Part shown: in pieces, positions 19,451-28,437 of the stretch
Position numbering within the stretch: position 1 is the first letter of the stretch
How the letters are laid out: every line of letters begins with the position of its first letter
From: an uncultured Rhodospirillales bacterium
Lineage (GTDB): Bacteria > Pseudomonadota > Alphaproteobacteria > Acetobacterales > Acetobacteraceae
DNA: 38,547 nucleotides
Direction of reading: 5' to 3'
Assembly (NCBI GenBank): GCA_903891315.1
Contig: CAITEF010000479.1
Location: 1 to 38,547, forward strand
Program-made: the position numbers and the translations under genes
The notes under the pieces: generated by a model
The model's database searches: none
What the model saw: the letters and a program-made list of their open reading frames with translations, nothing else
What the model was told of the DNA's origin: nothing

Positions 19451-22071
19451 CCCGCGACCACGAAATTGACAATGCGGTTTGGCACATAGACCCGCTTGAC
19501 GACGCGTTTGCCGTCCAGCGCACGCGCCACATTCGGCTCTTCCGCCGCCGCCGCCAGAACATCCTCTTCTTTCGCGCCTGGAGCAACCTCGATGGTGCCG
19601 CGCAGCTTGCCGAGAACCTGGACGGCAATCGTCACCGATTCGGCGGCGAGCAAGGCCGGATCAGCCACCGGCCAGTCCGACTGTGCGATCAACGTGCCCC
19701 CCGGCGTCAGGCGTGCAGCGATTTCCTCCGCCAGATGCGGCATCATCGGCGAGATCAACCGTGCAAGTGCCGCGAATGCCTCCGCGCGTGCCCAGGCCAT
19801 CCCGGCCACGTCACCGGCGCGCTCGGCGTCGGTCAGCGCATTGGCGAATTCGTAGATGCGGGCCACAGCGACGTTGAAGCCGAAATTCTCCAGCGCCTCG
19901 GTGACCCCGGCAATCGTGCGATGCGTCGCCCGGCGCAGCGCGCGCGCGGCAGGGGCGAAATCGTCAGGCACCGCACCCGGCGCTCCGACAGGTGCCGTCT
20001 CGGCGAGGCGGAACAGGCGCTGGGTGAAGCGATAGGCCCCGAGCACGCCGCTCTCCGTCCACTCCATGTCACGCTCGGGCGGGTTGTCGGAGAGGATGAA
20101 CCAGCGCGCGGTATCGGCCCCGTAGCGCTGGATGATCGCGCCCGGATCGATGGTGTTGCGCTTGGATTTCGACATCGCCTCGATGCGGCCGACAATCACT
20201 GTCTCGCCGGTGTCGATGTGGGTGACACTGCCATCGGCGTGGCGGACGATCTCTTCCGGATAGAGCCAGCGGCCATCTTGGCCCTTGTAGCTCTCGTGGT
20301 TCACCATGCCTTGGGTGAACAGCCCGGCAAACGGCTCTTTTGCCGAGAGATGGCCGGTGCGGCGCATCGCGCGGGTGAAGTAGCGCGAATAGAGCAGATG
20401 CAAAATCGCGTGCTCGATGCCGCCAATATACTGATCCACCGGCAGCCAATGATCCACCGCCGCCCGCGTCACCGGCTCATCGGCCAAAGGCGAGCAGAAG
20501 CGGGCGAAATACCAGGAGGAATCGACAAACGTGTCGAACGTGTCGGTCTCACGCAAAGCCGGCTTGCCGCAAGACGGGCAGTTGGCGTGTTTCCACGTGG
20601 GATGGTGGTCGAGCGGATTGCCGGGGCGGTCGAAGGTGACATCTTCCGGCAGACGCAGCGGCAGATCGGATTTCGGCACCGGCACCACGCCGCAATCGTC
20701 GCAATGGATCACCGGGATCGGGCAGCCCCAATAGCGCTGGCGTGACACACCCCAGTCGCGCAGACGCCAATTGACGACGCCGCGGCCGACGCCGATCTCC
20801 TCCAGCCGCGCAATCGCCGCAGCCCGCGCGGCATCCGGTGCCAGACCGTCCAGGAAGCCGGAATTGATCATCTCGCCGGTGCCGTCACAGGCCTTGTTGG
20901 CGATGGTGAAGCTCTGCGCATCCTCGCCCGGCGGCAGCACCACTGCGGTGACGGCGAGATCATATTTCCGAGCGAAATCAAGGTCACGCTGGTCATGACC
21001 GGGGCAGCCGAAGATCGCTCCGGTGCCGTATTCCATCAGCACGAAATTGGCGATCCAGACCGGATGCGACAGGCCGGTGAACGGATTGACCACCTGAAGC
21101 CCGGTGTCGAACCCCTTCTTCTCCAGCGTCTCCAACACCGCTTCCGACGTGCCCTTGCTCTGGCAATCGGCGACAAAAGCCGCCGCGTCCGGATCGCGGG
21201 CGGCGACGGCGGCAGCGATTGGGTGCTCGGCGGCAACAGCCAGGAAGGACATGCCGAACAGTGTGTCCGGGCGTGTGGTGTAGACCTCGATCTCCTCATC
21301 GCCCTCGGTCAGCTTGAAGCGCACCCGCGCGCCCTCGGAGCGGCCAATCCAGTTCGCCTGCATCAGCCGCACGCGCTCTGGCCAACGATCCATCTCGCCC
21401 AAGGCGGAGAGCAATTCGGGCGCTTCATCGGTGATGCGGAACACCCAGGTGGCGAGTTTTTTCTTCTCGACCAGCGCACCGGAGCGCCAGCCGCGTCCGT
21501 CGATCACCTGTTCATTCGCCAAAACCGTATTATCAACCGGATCCCAGTTAACATAGGCCTCGCGACGCTCCACCAGCCCCGCGCGCAGCATGTCGGTGAA
21601 CAAAGCCTGCTGGTGGCCGTAATAGGACGGGTCACAAGTGGCGAATTCGCGCGCCCAGTCGATCGACAGCCCCATGCGCTTCAACTCGGCGCGCATATTG
21701 GCGATGTTGTCCCAGGTCCATTTCGCCGGATGCACGCCACGCTCACGCGCCGCGTTCTCGGCGGGCAGGCCGAACGCGTCCCAGCCCATCGGATGCATCA
21801 CCGAAAAGCCGCGCGCGCGCTTGTAGCGGGCGACGACGTCGCCCAGCGTGTAGTTGCGCACATGGCCCATGTGGATCTTCCCCGAAGGATAGGGGAACAT
21901 TTCGAGCACGTAGTATTTTGGTCGGCCGTCGGTCGGTACATCTTCCACGCGGAAGACGGATTGCGCGTCTCATGCCGCTTGCCAGCGCGGCTCAGCGGCG
22001 CGGAAATCGTAGCGCGGTGCGTCGGTTACGGGTTCAGACGCGACGACATGGGACGGAGCAGAGGAGGTCAT
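19447..22071 (-). CDS. leuS: Leucyl-tRNA synthetase with an in-frame UGA at codon 34
   Basis: Charges tRNA-Leu; normally essential. From ATG 22071 the frame gives 874 codons, the usual LeuRS length. Conserved N-terminal sequence ([16 protein letters not shown]) lies before codon 34, and matching sequence ([20 protein letters not shown]) lies after it. Codon 34 itself, at 21972-21970, is TGA where the family has Trp (RWQxxW). The class I motif HMGH is at about 67-70 and KMSKS reads MSKSK near 632; the editing domain and the zinc-type cysteines CDDC and CPSC are present. If UGA stops translation, the next possible start is GTG 21948, with no ribosome-binding site and the loss of 41 residues. 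The stop overlaps lptE. The gene identity is certain; whether it makes full-length protein is open. Confidence 0.93.
21970..21972 (-). other. In-frame TGA inside leuS (position of a conserved Trp)
   Basis: On the minus strand codons read GCG GCA TGA GAC GCG. A single G-to-A change from TGG would produce it (plus-strand base T at 21970 instead of C). Flanking codons keep LeuRS similarity on both sides, so there is no indel. Confidence 0.9.
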
Positions 22072-22169
22072 GGACAGCCTGACGAGAGCGACGGAATTGC
22101 GCGTTCTCTATCGGGCAGAACCGGGCAGCGGGCAATATCCGCCGCCGCCCGTCTCCATTGTCGGAAGCG

Positions 22170-22706
22170 TTAACCGCCTTGAACGTTGGCCGCACGCAAC
22201 TCGCGCGCACGGGTGAGGACCTTGTCTTCCATCTCGGTCGAGGTGCCCGGAGAGACCGGTGCATCAACCCACTGGCCGCCCTTCAGCACCTGATGGAACA
22301 GCGAAATATGCACCGCATCGGCGCGCAATTCGCGGCTGAGGATATAGGCCGTCGCCTTGAAGCGTTCGCCGGTGGCGTCGGCGGGGGTGTACCAGTCGGT
22401 GATGATCACGCCACCGAACGGGTCGGCCGAGATCAGCGGCATAAAGGCGAGGGTGTCGAGCGTACCGCGCCAGACATAGGCGTTCACACCAATGCCGGTG
22501 CTGCTGCCGCCAGCGCTGTCATTGCGGCTTTTGGAGACACCCAGTGTGAACAGCGAATCGTCCTCGCGGCCCAGCAGCGAGCCCTTCGGCCCCTGGAAGC
22601 GCGGATCGTTATACTCGTCCGGGCGTCCTTCGCGCGAATTTGAGCAGCCGGCCAGCGTGGCGGCAAACAGGCTGATGGCGACGGCGGCGACGAGGCGAAC
22701 ACGCAT
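22170..22706 (-). CDS. DUF3576 family lipoprotein
   Basis: A 178-aa predicted lipoprotein. The signal peptide LVAAVAISLFAATLAGC has a perfect lipobox LAGC, with acylated Cys21 and Ser22 next to it, which suits outer-membrane sorting. The mature part has the DUF3576 wording GIGVNAYVWRGTLDTLAFMPLISADPFGGVIITDWY, and a C-terminal part REL..IRVF-like ISLFHQVL. It lies directly upstream of leuS, as in many alphaproteobacteria, with 98 nt between. Function unknown; the conserved neighbourhood with lptE suggests an envelope role (inference). Confidence 0.88.
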   Translation of the reverse strand: MRVRLVAAVAISLFAATLAGCSNSREGRPDEYNDPRFQGPKGSLLGREDDSLFTLGVSKSRNDSAGGSSTGIGVNAYVWRGTLDTLAFMPLISADPFGGVIITDWYTPADATGERFKATAYILSRELRADAVHISLFHQVLKGGQWVDAPVSPGTSTEMEDKVLTRARELRAANVQGG

Positions 22707-22759
22707 TGACTGGGGTTCTTTCGCGATGTGGGCGTATTGGACGGCGTTCCGATGGCCCC

Positions 22760-22788
22760 CTGATAGCGCAAGCCTGACCCAGCGCCAA
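22760..22788 (-). promoter_or_regulatory. Possible sigma-70 promoter of the DUF3576-leuS-lptE-holA operon
   Basis: On the minus strand TTGGCG (22788-22783), a 17-bp spacer, then TATCAG (22765-22760), each 4 of 6 to consensus, ending 53 nt before the DUF3576 ATG. The rest of the 22707-22814 spacer shows nothing else. Confidence 0.3.
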
Positions 22789-22814
22789 GCGGGCGAGAAT
22801 TCCCGCGGCGTGAC

Positions 22815-22846
22815 AAAAAAGAAAGGCGGCGGGTTTCCCCGCCGCC
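22815..22846 (-). terminator. Rho-independent terminator of the porin gene
   Basis: Read on the minus strand: GGCGGCGGG, a GAAA tetraloop, CCCGCCGCC, then TTTCTTTTTT. A perfect 9-bp all-GC stem capped by a GNRA loop, 30 nt after the porin stop. This is a very strong terminator, as expected for a highly expressed outer-membrane protein. Confidence 0.93.
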
Positions 22847-22876
22847 CTCTTTTGGCGTCATCAAACTTCTGAAGGA

Positions 22877-24391
22877 TCAGAAGATGAAGATGTTGCCGAC
22901 GGCGATCGCGCGAGCGGTCGTCGTGTTGTTCACAGCGCCAGCCGTGCCGGTGCCGGTGTAGCTTGCGCCACCGATGCCCGAAGTCAGCAGGTCGATACCG
23001 GCCTGATGCTTCCAGCCATACACACCGGACACGAACACTTCAGCACCCGGAGCGTAGTCATAGGTGCCGCCCAGGGCGATGCCGTACTGGTGCAGCGTAG
23101 AACCGCCGTTGGTGATCGCCTGAGTGGTCGAGTTGGTCAGCGCATAACCAGCGCTGATCATGTTGATGTACTGGACGCCAACAACCGTGTGACCCCAAGC
23201 ATAGTTCACGCCGAGCAGGAAGGACTGGCTGTTCTTCTGGCCGGTGCGCAGGATGCTGTTGTCGGTGTTCATCGCACCGCCAGTGTAGTGAGCGCCGACC
23301 GTCACGCCCGACATCGAAGCCGACAGACCGGCGTCGAGGATCGAGAGGTTCTTCGCGCGCGGAGCGGTGGCGATCAGGTTCGAGGTCGAAACCGTGCCGG
23401 ACTGCATCGTGCCGACCTGGCCAGCAACAGCCACGCCGCCGAACGAGCCGCGATAGCGGACGTTGCCGTCGAACGTGTTGCGACGCACCAGGATCGGCTG
23501 ACCATTGGTCGAGAAGCCGGTCGAGATGTTCTGGCAGTTCGCGGTGGTGTAGCCATAGGCGCAGGAGTCTTCACCCGTGCTGGCGTTCGGTTCGAAGCCG
23601 ACGCCGAAGTCGAAGCCCGAGAACACCGGCGAGACGTATTCGATCTTGCCCTGCGTATAGGTCCAGGAGTTGCCCGGGAACGGATAGTCAGGAATGGTCG
23701 CGCTGCTGACCAGACGCTGAGCCGCACCGTTCCAGCCACCTTCCGGCTCACCAGCCATACCAGCTGCCACGTTCAGACGCGACAGCGAGTTGTCGGTGTA
23801 GCCGAACCACAGGCGACCGAGAGCCGGGGTGCCGACGTAGGCAGCTTCACGACGGAAGAACAGCACGTTGTTGGTCGAGGAGCTGTTCAGCGCCAGCGAA
23901 GCCGAGACGAGCTGGCCCGGGATGGTCGTGCCCGACGACGGGATGGTCAGCTTGCTGACGGAAACCGGAGCCTGAGCCGAAGCGTTGGCCGCGTTTTCCT
24001 GACGGATTTCGACGAGCGCACCGTATTCCAGGCCACCCTTCGACTTCGCATCAAAGCCCGTATAGATACGGACGTATTCCTGAACCTGCGAGTTGTCGGC
24101 CTTGGTGCCCGAAGCGAAGGCGCCACCGAGGGTCGAGCTGCCGCCGCTGGTGTAAAGGGTCGTGCCCGGCTTCTGAACGGTGCCGGTGTCAGAGCCAAAA
24201 CCGACCTGAACTTCGAGGCGCGAACGCAGGAACGGGACAACAGTGCCCGGCTCCGGGAAAGCGCCCGACTGGGTGGCGAGACCCGTGGCCGGCGAGACGA
24301 TCGGCTGAGGGGGCATCTGAGCATTTGCCTGGCCAGCGGCCAGGACGCCCAGACCGGAGATGGCCGTAGCGGCCAGCATGATCTTACGCAT
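22877..24391 (-). CDS. Outer-membrane porin
   Basis: A 504-aa beta-barrel porin of the general alphaproteobacterial type. Residues 1-24 are a Sec signal (MRKIMLAATAISGL...GQANA, cut before Gln). The mature chain is rich in alternating Gly, Ser, Thr and aromatics, with FRREAAYVGTPALGRLWFGYTD (a porin loop-3 type segment), and ends in IFIF, the C-terminal Phe needed for BAM insertion. One pair of cysteines (CAYGYTTANC) could form a loop disulfide. The Shine-Dalgarno GGAGGA is strong. Codon usage is heavily biased to C/G-ending codons, as for abundant proteins. Pore selectivity cannot be told. Confidence 0.92.
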   Translation of the reverse strand: MRKIMLAATAISGLGVLAAGQANAQMPPQPIVSPATGLATQSGAFPEPGTVVPFLRSRLEVQVGFGSDTGTVQKPGTTLYTSGGSSTLGGAFASGTKADNSQVQEYVRIYTGFDAKSKGGLEYGALVEIRQENAANASAQAPVSVSKLTIPSSGTTIPGQLVSASLALNSSSTNNVLFFRREAAYVGTPALGRLWFGYTDNSLSRLNVAAGMAGEPEGGWNGAAQRLVSSATIPDYPFPGNSWTYTQGKIEYVSPVFSGFDFGVGFEPNASTGEDSCAYGYTTANCQNISTGFSTNGQPILVRRNTFDGNVRYRGSFGGVAVAGQVGTMQSGTVSTSNLIATAPRAKNLSILDAGLSASMSGVTVGAHYTGGAMNTDNSILRTGQKNSQSFLLGVNYAWGHTVVGVQYINMISAGYALTNSTTQAITNGGSTLHQYGIALGGTYDYAPGAEVFVSGVYGWKHQAGIDLLTSGIGGASYTGTGTAGAVNNTTTARAIAVGNIFIF

Positions 24392-24662
24392 TTAATCCTC
24401 CAAAAATCGCCGCTAACGGCAGATTGCGAGCCTCGCCCCGTCTCCCAGTCGCTCACAGCAGCCGTGCCACGCACGGGGACTTTCTTACTGCGACGATGTA
24501 ATCTGGGCGGGAGCCGCCAGACCTGTCAGAGTATTGAACTCCCGCTTCAGATCCGGCAATCCAGCCCCGACGCCTTACATGGCATTTGTGAAACACTGTG
24601 GCACAGACGCAACACGCGGCATCCCGTTGTTGCATTGCAACAAGATAGGCAAGTGAGACGAA
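24392..24662. promoter_or_regulatory. Divergent control region of porin and yggS
   Basis: 271 bp between the divergent porin and yggS genes. It must carry the porin promoter (minus) and the yggS-kup promoter (plus), but I cannot choose a -35/-10 pair. Two inverted repeats are visible: CCGTG-N5-CACGG near 24460-24475 and the palindrome at 24627-24643 listed separately. Confidence 0.5.
24627..24643. promoter_or_regulatory. 17-bp palindrome upstream of yggS, possible operator
   Basis: TTGTTGC-ATT-GCAACAA, perfect 7-bp arms with a 3-bp centre, ending 19 bp before the yggS ATG. The size and symmetry fit a dimeric repressor or activator site; the short loop also allows an RNA hairpin in the yggS leader. 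Confidence 0.4.
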
Positions 24663-25373
24663 ATGATCTTGTCGGCAGACCCCAATCTCGTCGCAACAAA
24701 CCTGCAGGAAATCCGCAACCGTATTGTCGCAGCTTGCGCGAACAGCGGACGGCGGCCTGAGGAGGTGACGCTGGTTGCGGTCTCCAAGACGCATCCGGCC
24801 GACGCCGTGCTGGAGGCTCTCGCCGCCGGACAGATGGTGTTCGGCGAAAACCGCGTGCAGGAGGCAGCACAAAAATTCCCTGGCCAGCGTGCGGCGCATC
24901 CGGCGATGCGGCTGCACATTATCGGCGGGCTGCAGACCAACAAGGCGCGCGAGGCGGTGCGGCTGGCCGACTGCATCGAGACCATCGACCGCCCGCGTCT
25001 GGCCGAGGCCATCGCCGACGCGATCCAACGCGAGGGGCGGTCGCCTGATCTGCTGGTGCAGGTCAATATCGGCGACGAACCGCAGAAAAGTGGCATTCCC
25101 ACCGCCGAGGCGGATCACTTCATCGCAGATTGCCGCAACCGTTTCGGTGCAATGCTGCAAGGGCTGATGTGCATACCACCCGCTGACTCTGACCCCGCAC
25201 CGCATTTCGCAGCTCTGGCCACGATGGCCCGGCGTCACGGTCTGGCCGTCATATCAATGGGGATGTCGGGGGATTTCGAGACGGCGATCGCACAAGGTGC
25301 GACCCATGTGCGGGTCGGTACCGCGATTTTCGGCCATCGCCCGCCGCTTGCACCGCCCGCCAGTGCACCCTAA
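24663..25373 (+). CDS. yggS: YggS/PLPBP family pyridoxal-phosphate homeostasis protein
   Basis: Single-domain PLP-binding protein of the alanine-racemase-like TIM-barrel fold, 236 aa. PLP lysine is Lys42 in AVSKTHP; the family marks GENRVQEAAQK (61-71), LHIIGGLQTNK and VNIGDEPQKSG follow, and SMGMSGDFETAIAQGATHVRVGTAIFG is the C-terminal phosphate-binding signature. It has no known catalytic activity; it buffers PLP and affects amino acid and keto acid pools. It is followed by kup, so the two may be co-transcribed. Start ATG 24663 has only a weak GAGACGA upstream. Confidence 0.94.
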   Translation: MILSADPNLVATNLQEIRNRIVAACANSGRRPEEVTLVAVSKTHPADAVLEALAAGQMVFGENRVQEAAQKFPGQRAAHPAMRLHIIGGLQTNKAREAVRLADCIETIDRPRLAEAIADAIQREGRSPDLLVQVNIGDEPQKSGIPTAEADHFIADCRNRFGAMLQGLMCIPPADSDPAPHFAALATMARRHGLAVISMGMSGDFETAIAQGATHVRVGTAIFGHRPPLAPPASAP

Positions 25374-25403
25374 CCAATGCCCGCGCAGTCGAATGAGGGT
25401 CAG

Positions 25404-27314
25404 ATGAGCGTCGCCGAACCAGAAGCCGAAGCCGAAGTCCTTCCCCACCATGTGCCGCATGGCGTGACCATGCCGTTGCTGCTCGGCGTGCTCGGTGTTG
25501 TGTATGGCGATATCGGCACCAGCCCGCTTTATGCGCTCAAGGCCAGCATCGACCAATTCGGGTCGGAGAAGATCGCGCAGGCTGATCTGCTCGGCGTGTT
25601 GTCGCTGATCTTCTGGTCGCTGATCCTGGTGGTGACGGTGAAATACGTCCTGCTGGTGATGCGCGCGGACAACCGTGGCGAGGGCGGCATTCTGGCGCTG
25701 ATGGTGCTCGCCCAGCGCAGCATGCAGAACGCCAAGTTCCGCAAGCTGCTCGCCTTGGTCGGCATCGGCGGCGCGTGCCTGTTCTTCGGTGACGGCGTGA
25801 TCACGCCCGCGATCTCGGTGTTGTCGGCCATCGAAGGCATGGAAGACGTAGCCCCCTCCTTGAAGGAATGGGTGCTGCCGGTCTCCGCTGTGGTGATCGT
25901 GGCCCTGTTTGCCGTGCAATCGCGCGGCACTGGCAGTGTCGGGCGGATCTTCGGCCCAGTGATGGCGGTCTGGTTCATCACGCTCGGCGGCTTGGGCGTG
26001 ATTCAACTGGTGCAGAACCCGCAGGTGCTCTGGGCGCTGTCACCGACCTACGGCATCGCACTCTGCGCCACCCATGGCTGGACCGCCTTCGTCGCCCTCG
26101 GCTCGGTGGTGCTGGCCGTGACGGGGGCGGAGGCGCTGTATGCCGATATGGGGCATTTTGGTGCGGCCTCGATCCGGGTTGCGTGGAATCTGTTCGTGTT
26201 GCCGTGCCTGGTGTTGAACTATTTTGGCCAGGGTGCGTTGGTCCTCGCCGATCCATCGGCGGCGCAGAGCCCGTTTTATCGCATGGCGCCCAGTTGGGGG
26301 CTGATCCCGATGATCGTGCTCGCCACGCTGGCCACGGTGATCGCCTCCCAGGCGCTGATCTCGGGTGCCTATTCGGTGACACGCCAGTGCATGCAGTTGG
26401 GCTATCTGCCGCGCATGCGGGTGGACCACACCTCGGCGACCGAGGAGGGCCAGATTTATGTGCCGCAGATCAACACGGCCCTGATGGTGGGCGTTCTGGT
26501 TCTGGTCTTCGCCTTCCGCTCCTCCGACGCGCTGGCCTCGGCTTACGGCATCGCGGTGACCGGGACGTTTATCTGCACCTGTATCTTGTCCATCGTCGTC
26601 TTCCGCCGTCAGTTCGGCTGGGCGCGCTGGATGGCGCTGGGCATCTTCGGTGCCTTCACCCTGATGGACACGATGTTCTTCGCCGCCAATGCCCTGAAGA
26701 TCCCGGAAGGCGGCTGGGTGCCGTTGATGCTGGGGCTCGGCCTGTTGGCGTTGATGACGAGTTGGCGGCGTGGGCGCGATTTGCTGGTGGATCGCTGGAA
26801 GCAGGACAGCTTGCCGCTCGCCGCTTTCCTCGCCCGGCTGCCGCATTCGCGCACCATCCGCGTGCCAGGCATGGCGGTGTTCATGACCGGCTCACCGGAT
26901 TACGTGCCGGGCGCGCTGCTGCACAATCTCAAGCACAACAAGGTGTTGCATGAGAAAGTGCTGTTCGTGACCGTCTCGACCCGCGACGTGCCGGAAATGC
27001 CGACCGACGAGCGCGCCAAGGTGACGGAACTCGCCCCAGGCATTCACCGCGTGCTGCTGCGCTACGGCTATATGGAGAGCCCCAACCTGCCACGCGATCT
27101 CAGCATGCTGCGTGATCAGGGCGTGGAGATCGAGCCGATGCAGGCGAGCTATTTCCTCGGCCGCGAGACGTTGGTGCGCGCGATGGCGCCGAAAATGGCG
27201 ATCTGGCGGATGTGGCTGTTCCTCTTCCTCGCCCGCAACGCAACACCCGCCACCGAGTTCTTCCGCATCCCGAGCGACCGCGTGGTGGAACTCGGTGTGC
27301 GGGTGGCGATCTAG
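25404..27314 (+). CDS. kup: Low-affinity potassium transporter Kup
   Basis: Proton-coupled K+ uptake across the inner membrane, 636 aa from ATG 25404. I prefer this start since GAGGG lies just upstream; ATG 25377 would add nine residues and lacks a ribosome-binding site. The KUP signature [16 protein letters not shown] opens helix 1; [30 protein letters not shown] and [22 protein letters not shown] are all family marks. About 12 helices are followed by a soluble C-terminal domain of about 150 residues ([31 protein letters not shown]) typical of Kup. It is 30 nt downstream of yggS. Confidence 0.96.
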   Translation: MSVAEPEAEAEVLPHHVPHGVTMPLLLGVLGVVYGDIGTSPLYALKASIDQFGSEKIAQADLLGVLSLIFWSLILVVTVKYVLLVMRADNRGEGGILALMVLAQRSMQNAKFRKLLALVGIGGACLFFGDGVITPAISVLSAIEGMEDVAPSLKEWVLPVSAVVIVALFAVQSRGTGSVGRIFGPVMAVWFITLGGLGVIQLVQNPQVLWALSPTYGIALCATHGWTAFVALGSVVLAVTGAEALYADMGHFGAASIRVAWNLFVLPCLVLNYFGQGALVLADPSAAQSPFYRMAPSWGLIPMIVLATLATVIASQALISGAYSVTRQCMQLGYLPRMRVDHTSATEEGQIYVPQINTALMVGVLVLVFAFRSSDALASAYGIAVTGTFICTCILSIVVFRRQFGWARWMALGIFGAFTLMDTMFFAANALKIPEGGWVPLMLGLGLLALMTSWRRGRDLLVDRWKQDSLPLAAFLARLPHSRTIRVPGMAVFMTGSPDYVPGALLHNLKHNKVLHEKVLFVTVSTRDVPEMPTDERAKVTELAPGIHRVLLRYGYMESPNLPRDLSMLRDQGVEIEPMQASYFLGRETLVRAMAPKMAIWRMWLFLFLARNATPATEFFRIPSDRVVELGVRVAI

Positions 27315-27325
27315 GAGCAACGCCC

Positions 27326-27355
27326 GTCCGGCCGATCGATTCCGATCGGTCGGAC
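27326..27355. terminator. Hairpin between convergent kup and SbtA-type gene
   Basis: A 13-bp stem (GTCCGGCCGATCG with CGATCGGTCGGAC, one G-U pair on the plus strand, A-C mismatch on the minus strand) and loop ATTC. No T-run follows. It is 11 nt after the kup stop, so it may end kup transcription together with Rho or stabilise its 3' end. Confidence 0.55.
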
Positions 27356-27370
27356 CGTGCGCTAGCCCAC

Positions 27371-28330
27371 CTACCCAAGAACTGCCTTCGCCACACCGAT
27401 ATACGTCGGAATGCCGAACAGCAGGTTGAACGGGAAGGTGATGCCGAGTGACATCGTCAGCGGAATGGCGAGTTGGGCCTGCGGCAGGGCCATGCGCAAA
27501 GCCGCGGGCACGGCAATATAGGAGGCCGATGCGCCCAGCGTCATCAGGATTGCAGCCCCTCCTGCGGACAGCCCGACCAGCCAAGCGAGGCCGAGCGCGA
27601 GGCTCGCCCCCACCAGCGGCGAGCCGAGGCCGAACACCACCAGTCCGGGCTTGAGATATTGCCGCCCGTCACGCAACCCACGCCCGGCGACGAGGCCCAT
27701 TTCCAGCAGGAACAGGCATAGGAAGCCGGGGAACAGATCGACCAGGAAGGGCTTGACTGGGGCTGCGCTTTTCGCGCTCGCCACCGCACCGATGACGAGT
27801 GCTCCGAGCAGCGTCAGAACCGAGCCGTTGAGCAGCACCTCGCGGACCGTGCCGCGTTGGTTGCTCTGCGATCCACCGGCCAGCAGGAGTGCGGCGAGGA
27901 TCGCAGGAGTCTCCATCGAGGCGGCGACGGCAACCATGAAGCCCTCAAACGGGAGGCCAACCTGGGTCAAGGCCCCGGTGGCGGCGGCGAAGGTGACCGC
28001 CGAGATCGAGCCGTAGTGCCCAGCAATCGCGGCCCGGTCGACCCGCGGAAGATGGGTGAGAGCGCCAAGCGCAGGGAAAGCGAGAAGTGGCATCGCAAAT
28101 GACAAGCTCGCCCCCGCCACGAGAGCCGTGACCAGTTGCCAGGTGATGCCGTGATTGGCGATCTCCAGCCCGCCGCGAAAGCCGATGGACATCATCAGAT
28201 AGAGTGAGAGCAGCCGCGCCACCGGCTCCGGCACCGCCAGATCGGATCGCGCCAACGCGGCGCCGACGCCGATGACGAAGAACAGCACCGCCGGCGAGAG
28301 CAGGTTTTGTAAAGCCAGATCGATCAGCAT
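27371..28330 (-). CDS. SbtA-type (sodium-dependent bicarbonate) permease family protein
   Basis: A 319-aa polytopic protein of the SbtA family. The start at ATG 28330 is preceded by GGGAG; the longer frame to 28381 adds 17 unconserved residues. About ten helices are visible, with LLSPAVLFFVIGVGAALARSDLAVPEPVARLLSLYLMMSIGFRGG at the start and GHYGSISAVTFAAA near 110-123, both SbtA wording. The protein has the internal two-fold pattern (SASYIAVPAALRMALP late). In cyanobacteria SbtA takes up bicarbonate with Na+; the substrate here is not proven. A LysR gene lies divergent, and cyanobacterial bicarbonate transporters are often controlled by such regulators. Confidence 0.85.
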   Translation of the reverse strand: MLIDLALQNLLSPAVLFFVIGVGAALARSDLAVPEPVARLLSLYLMMSIGFRGGLEIANHGITWQLVTALVAGASLSFAMPLLAFPALGALTHLPRVDRAAIAGHYGSISAVTFAAATGALTQVGLPFEGFMVAVAASMETPAILAALLLAGGSQSNQRGTVREVLLNGSVLTLLGALVIGAVASAKSAAPVKPFLVDLFPGFLCLFLLEMGLVAGRGLRDGRQYLKPGLVVFGLGSPLVGASLALGLAWLVGLSAGGAAILMTLGASASYIAVPAALRMALPQAQLAIPLTMSLGITFPFNLLFGIPTYIGVAKAVLG

Positions 28331-28339
28331 GCGAGGCAC

Positions 28340-28360
28340 TCCCAGTTGGACACTCTGGGA
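28340..28360. promoter_or_regulatory. Inverted repeat in the sbtA-like/LysR divergent spacer
   Basis: TCCCAG-N9-CTGGGA. Position fits either a LysR-type operator or an mRNA hairpin: on the minus strand the arm CTGGGA plus the next G supplies the GGGAG ribosome-binding site of the permease gene 8 nt before its ATG. The rest of the 28331-28437 spacer is AT-rich from 28380 to 28408, unlike the surroundings, and probably holds the promoters. Confidence 0.45.
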
Positions 28361-28437
28361 ATTGACTAGGCAGTTCACCATGATATGGGAAATTGATAGT
28401 TTTAAATGCTTCCATTGCCATTCATGATGTTGGTGCC

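Noticed and set aside
21970-21972. Selenocysteine or genome-wide UGA reassignment to explain the leuS UGA
   Set aside because: The flanking family residue is Trp, no selenocysteine genes are seen here, and UGA ends several other genes in the window.
23006-24760. A 584-codon plus-strand open frame over the porin
   Set aside because: It is the complement of the porin gene, whose strong codon bias keeps the opposite frame open; its composition is Arg/His/Gln-rich nonsense.
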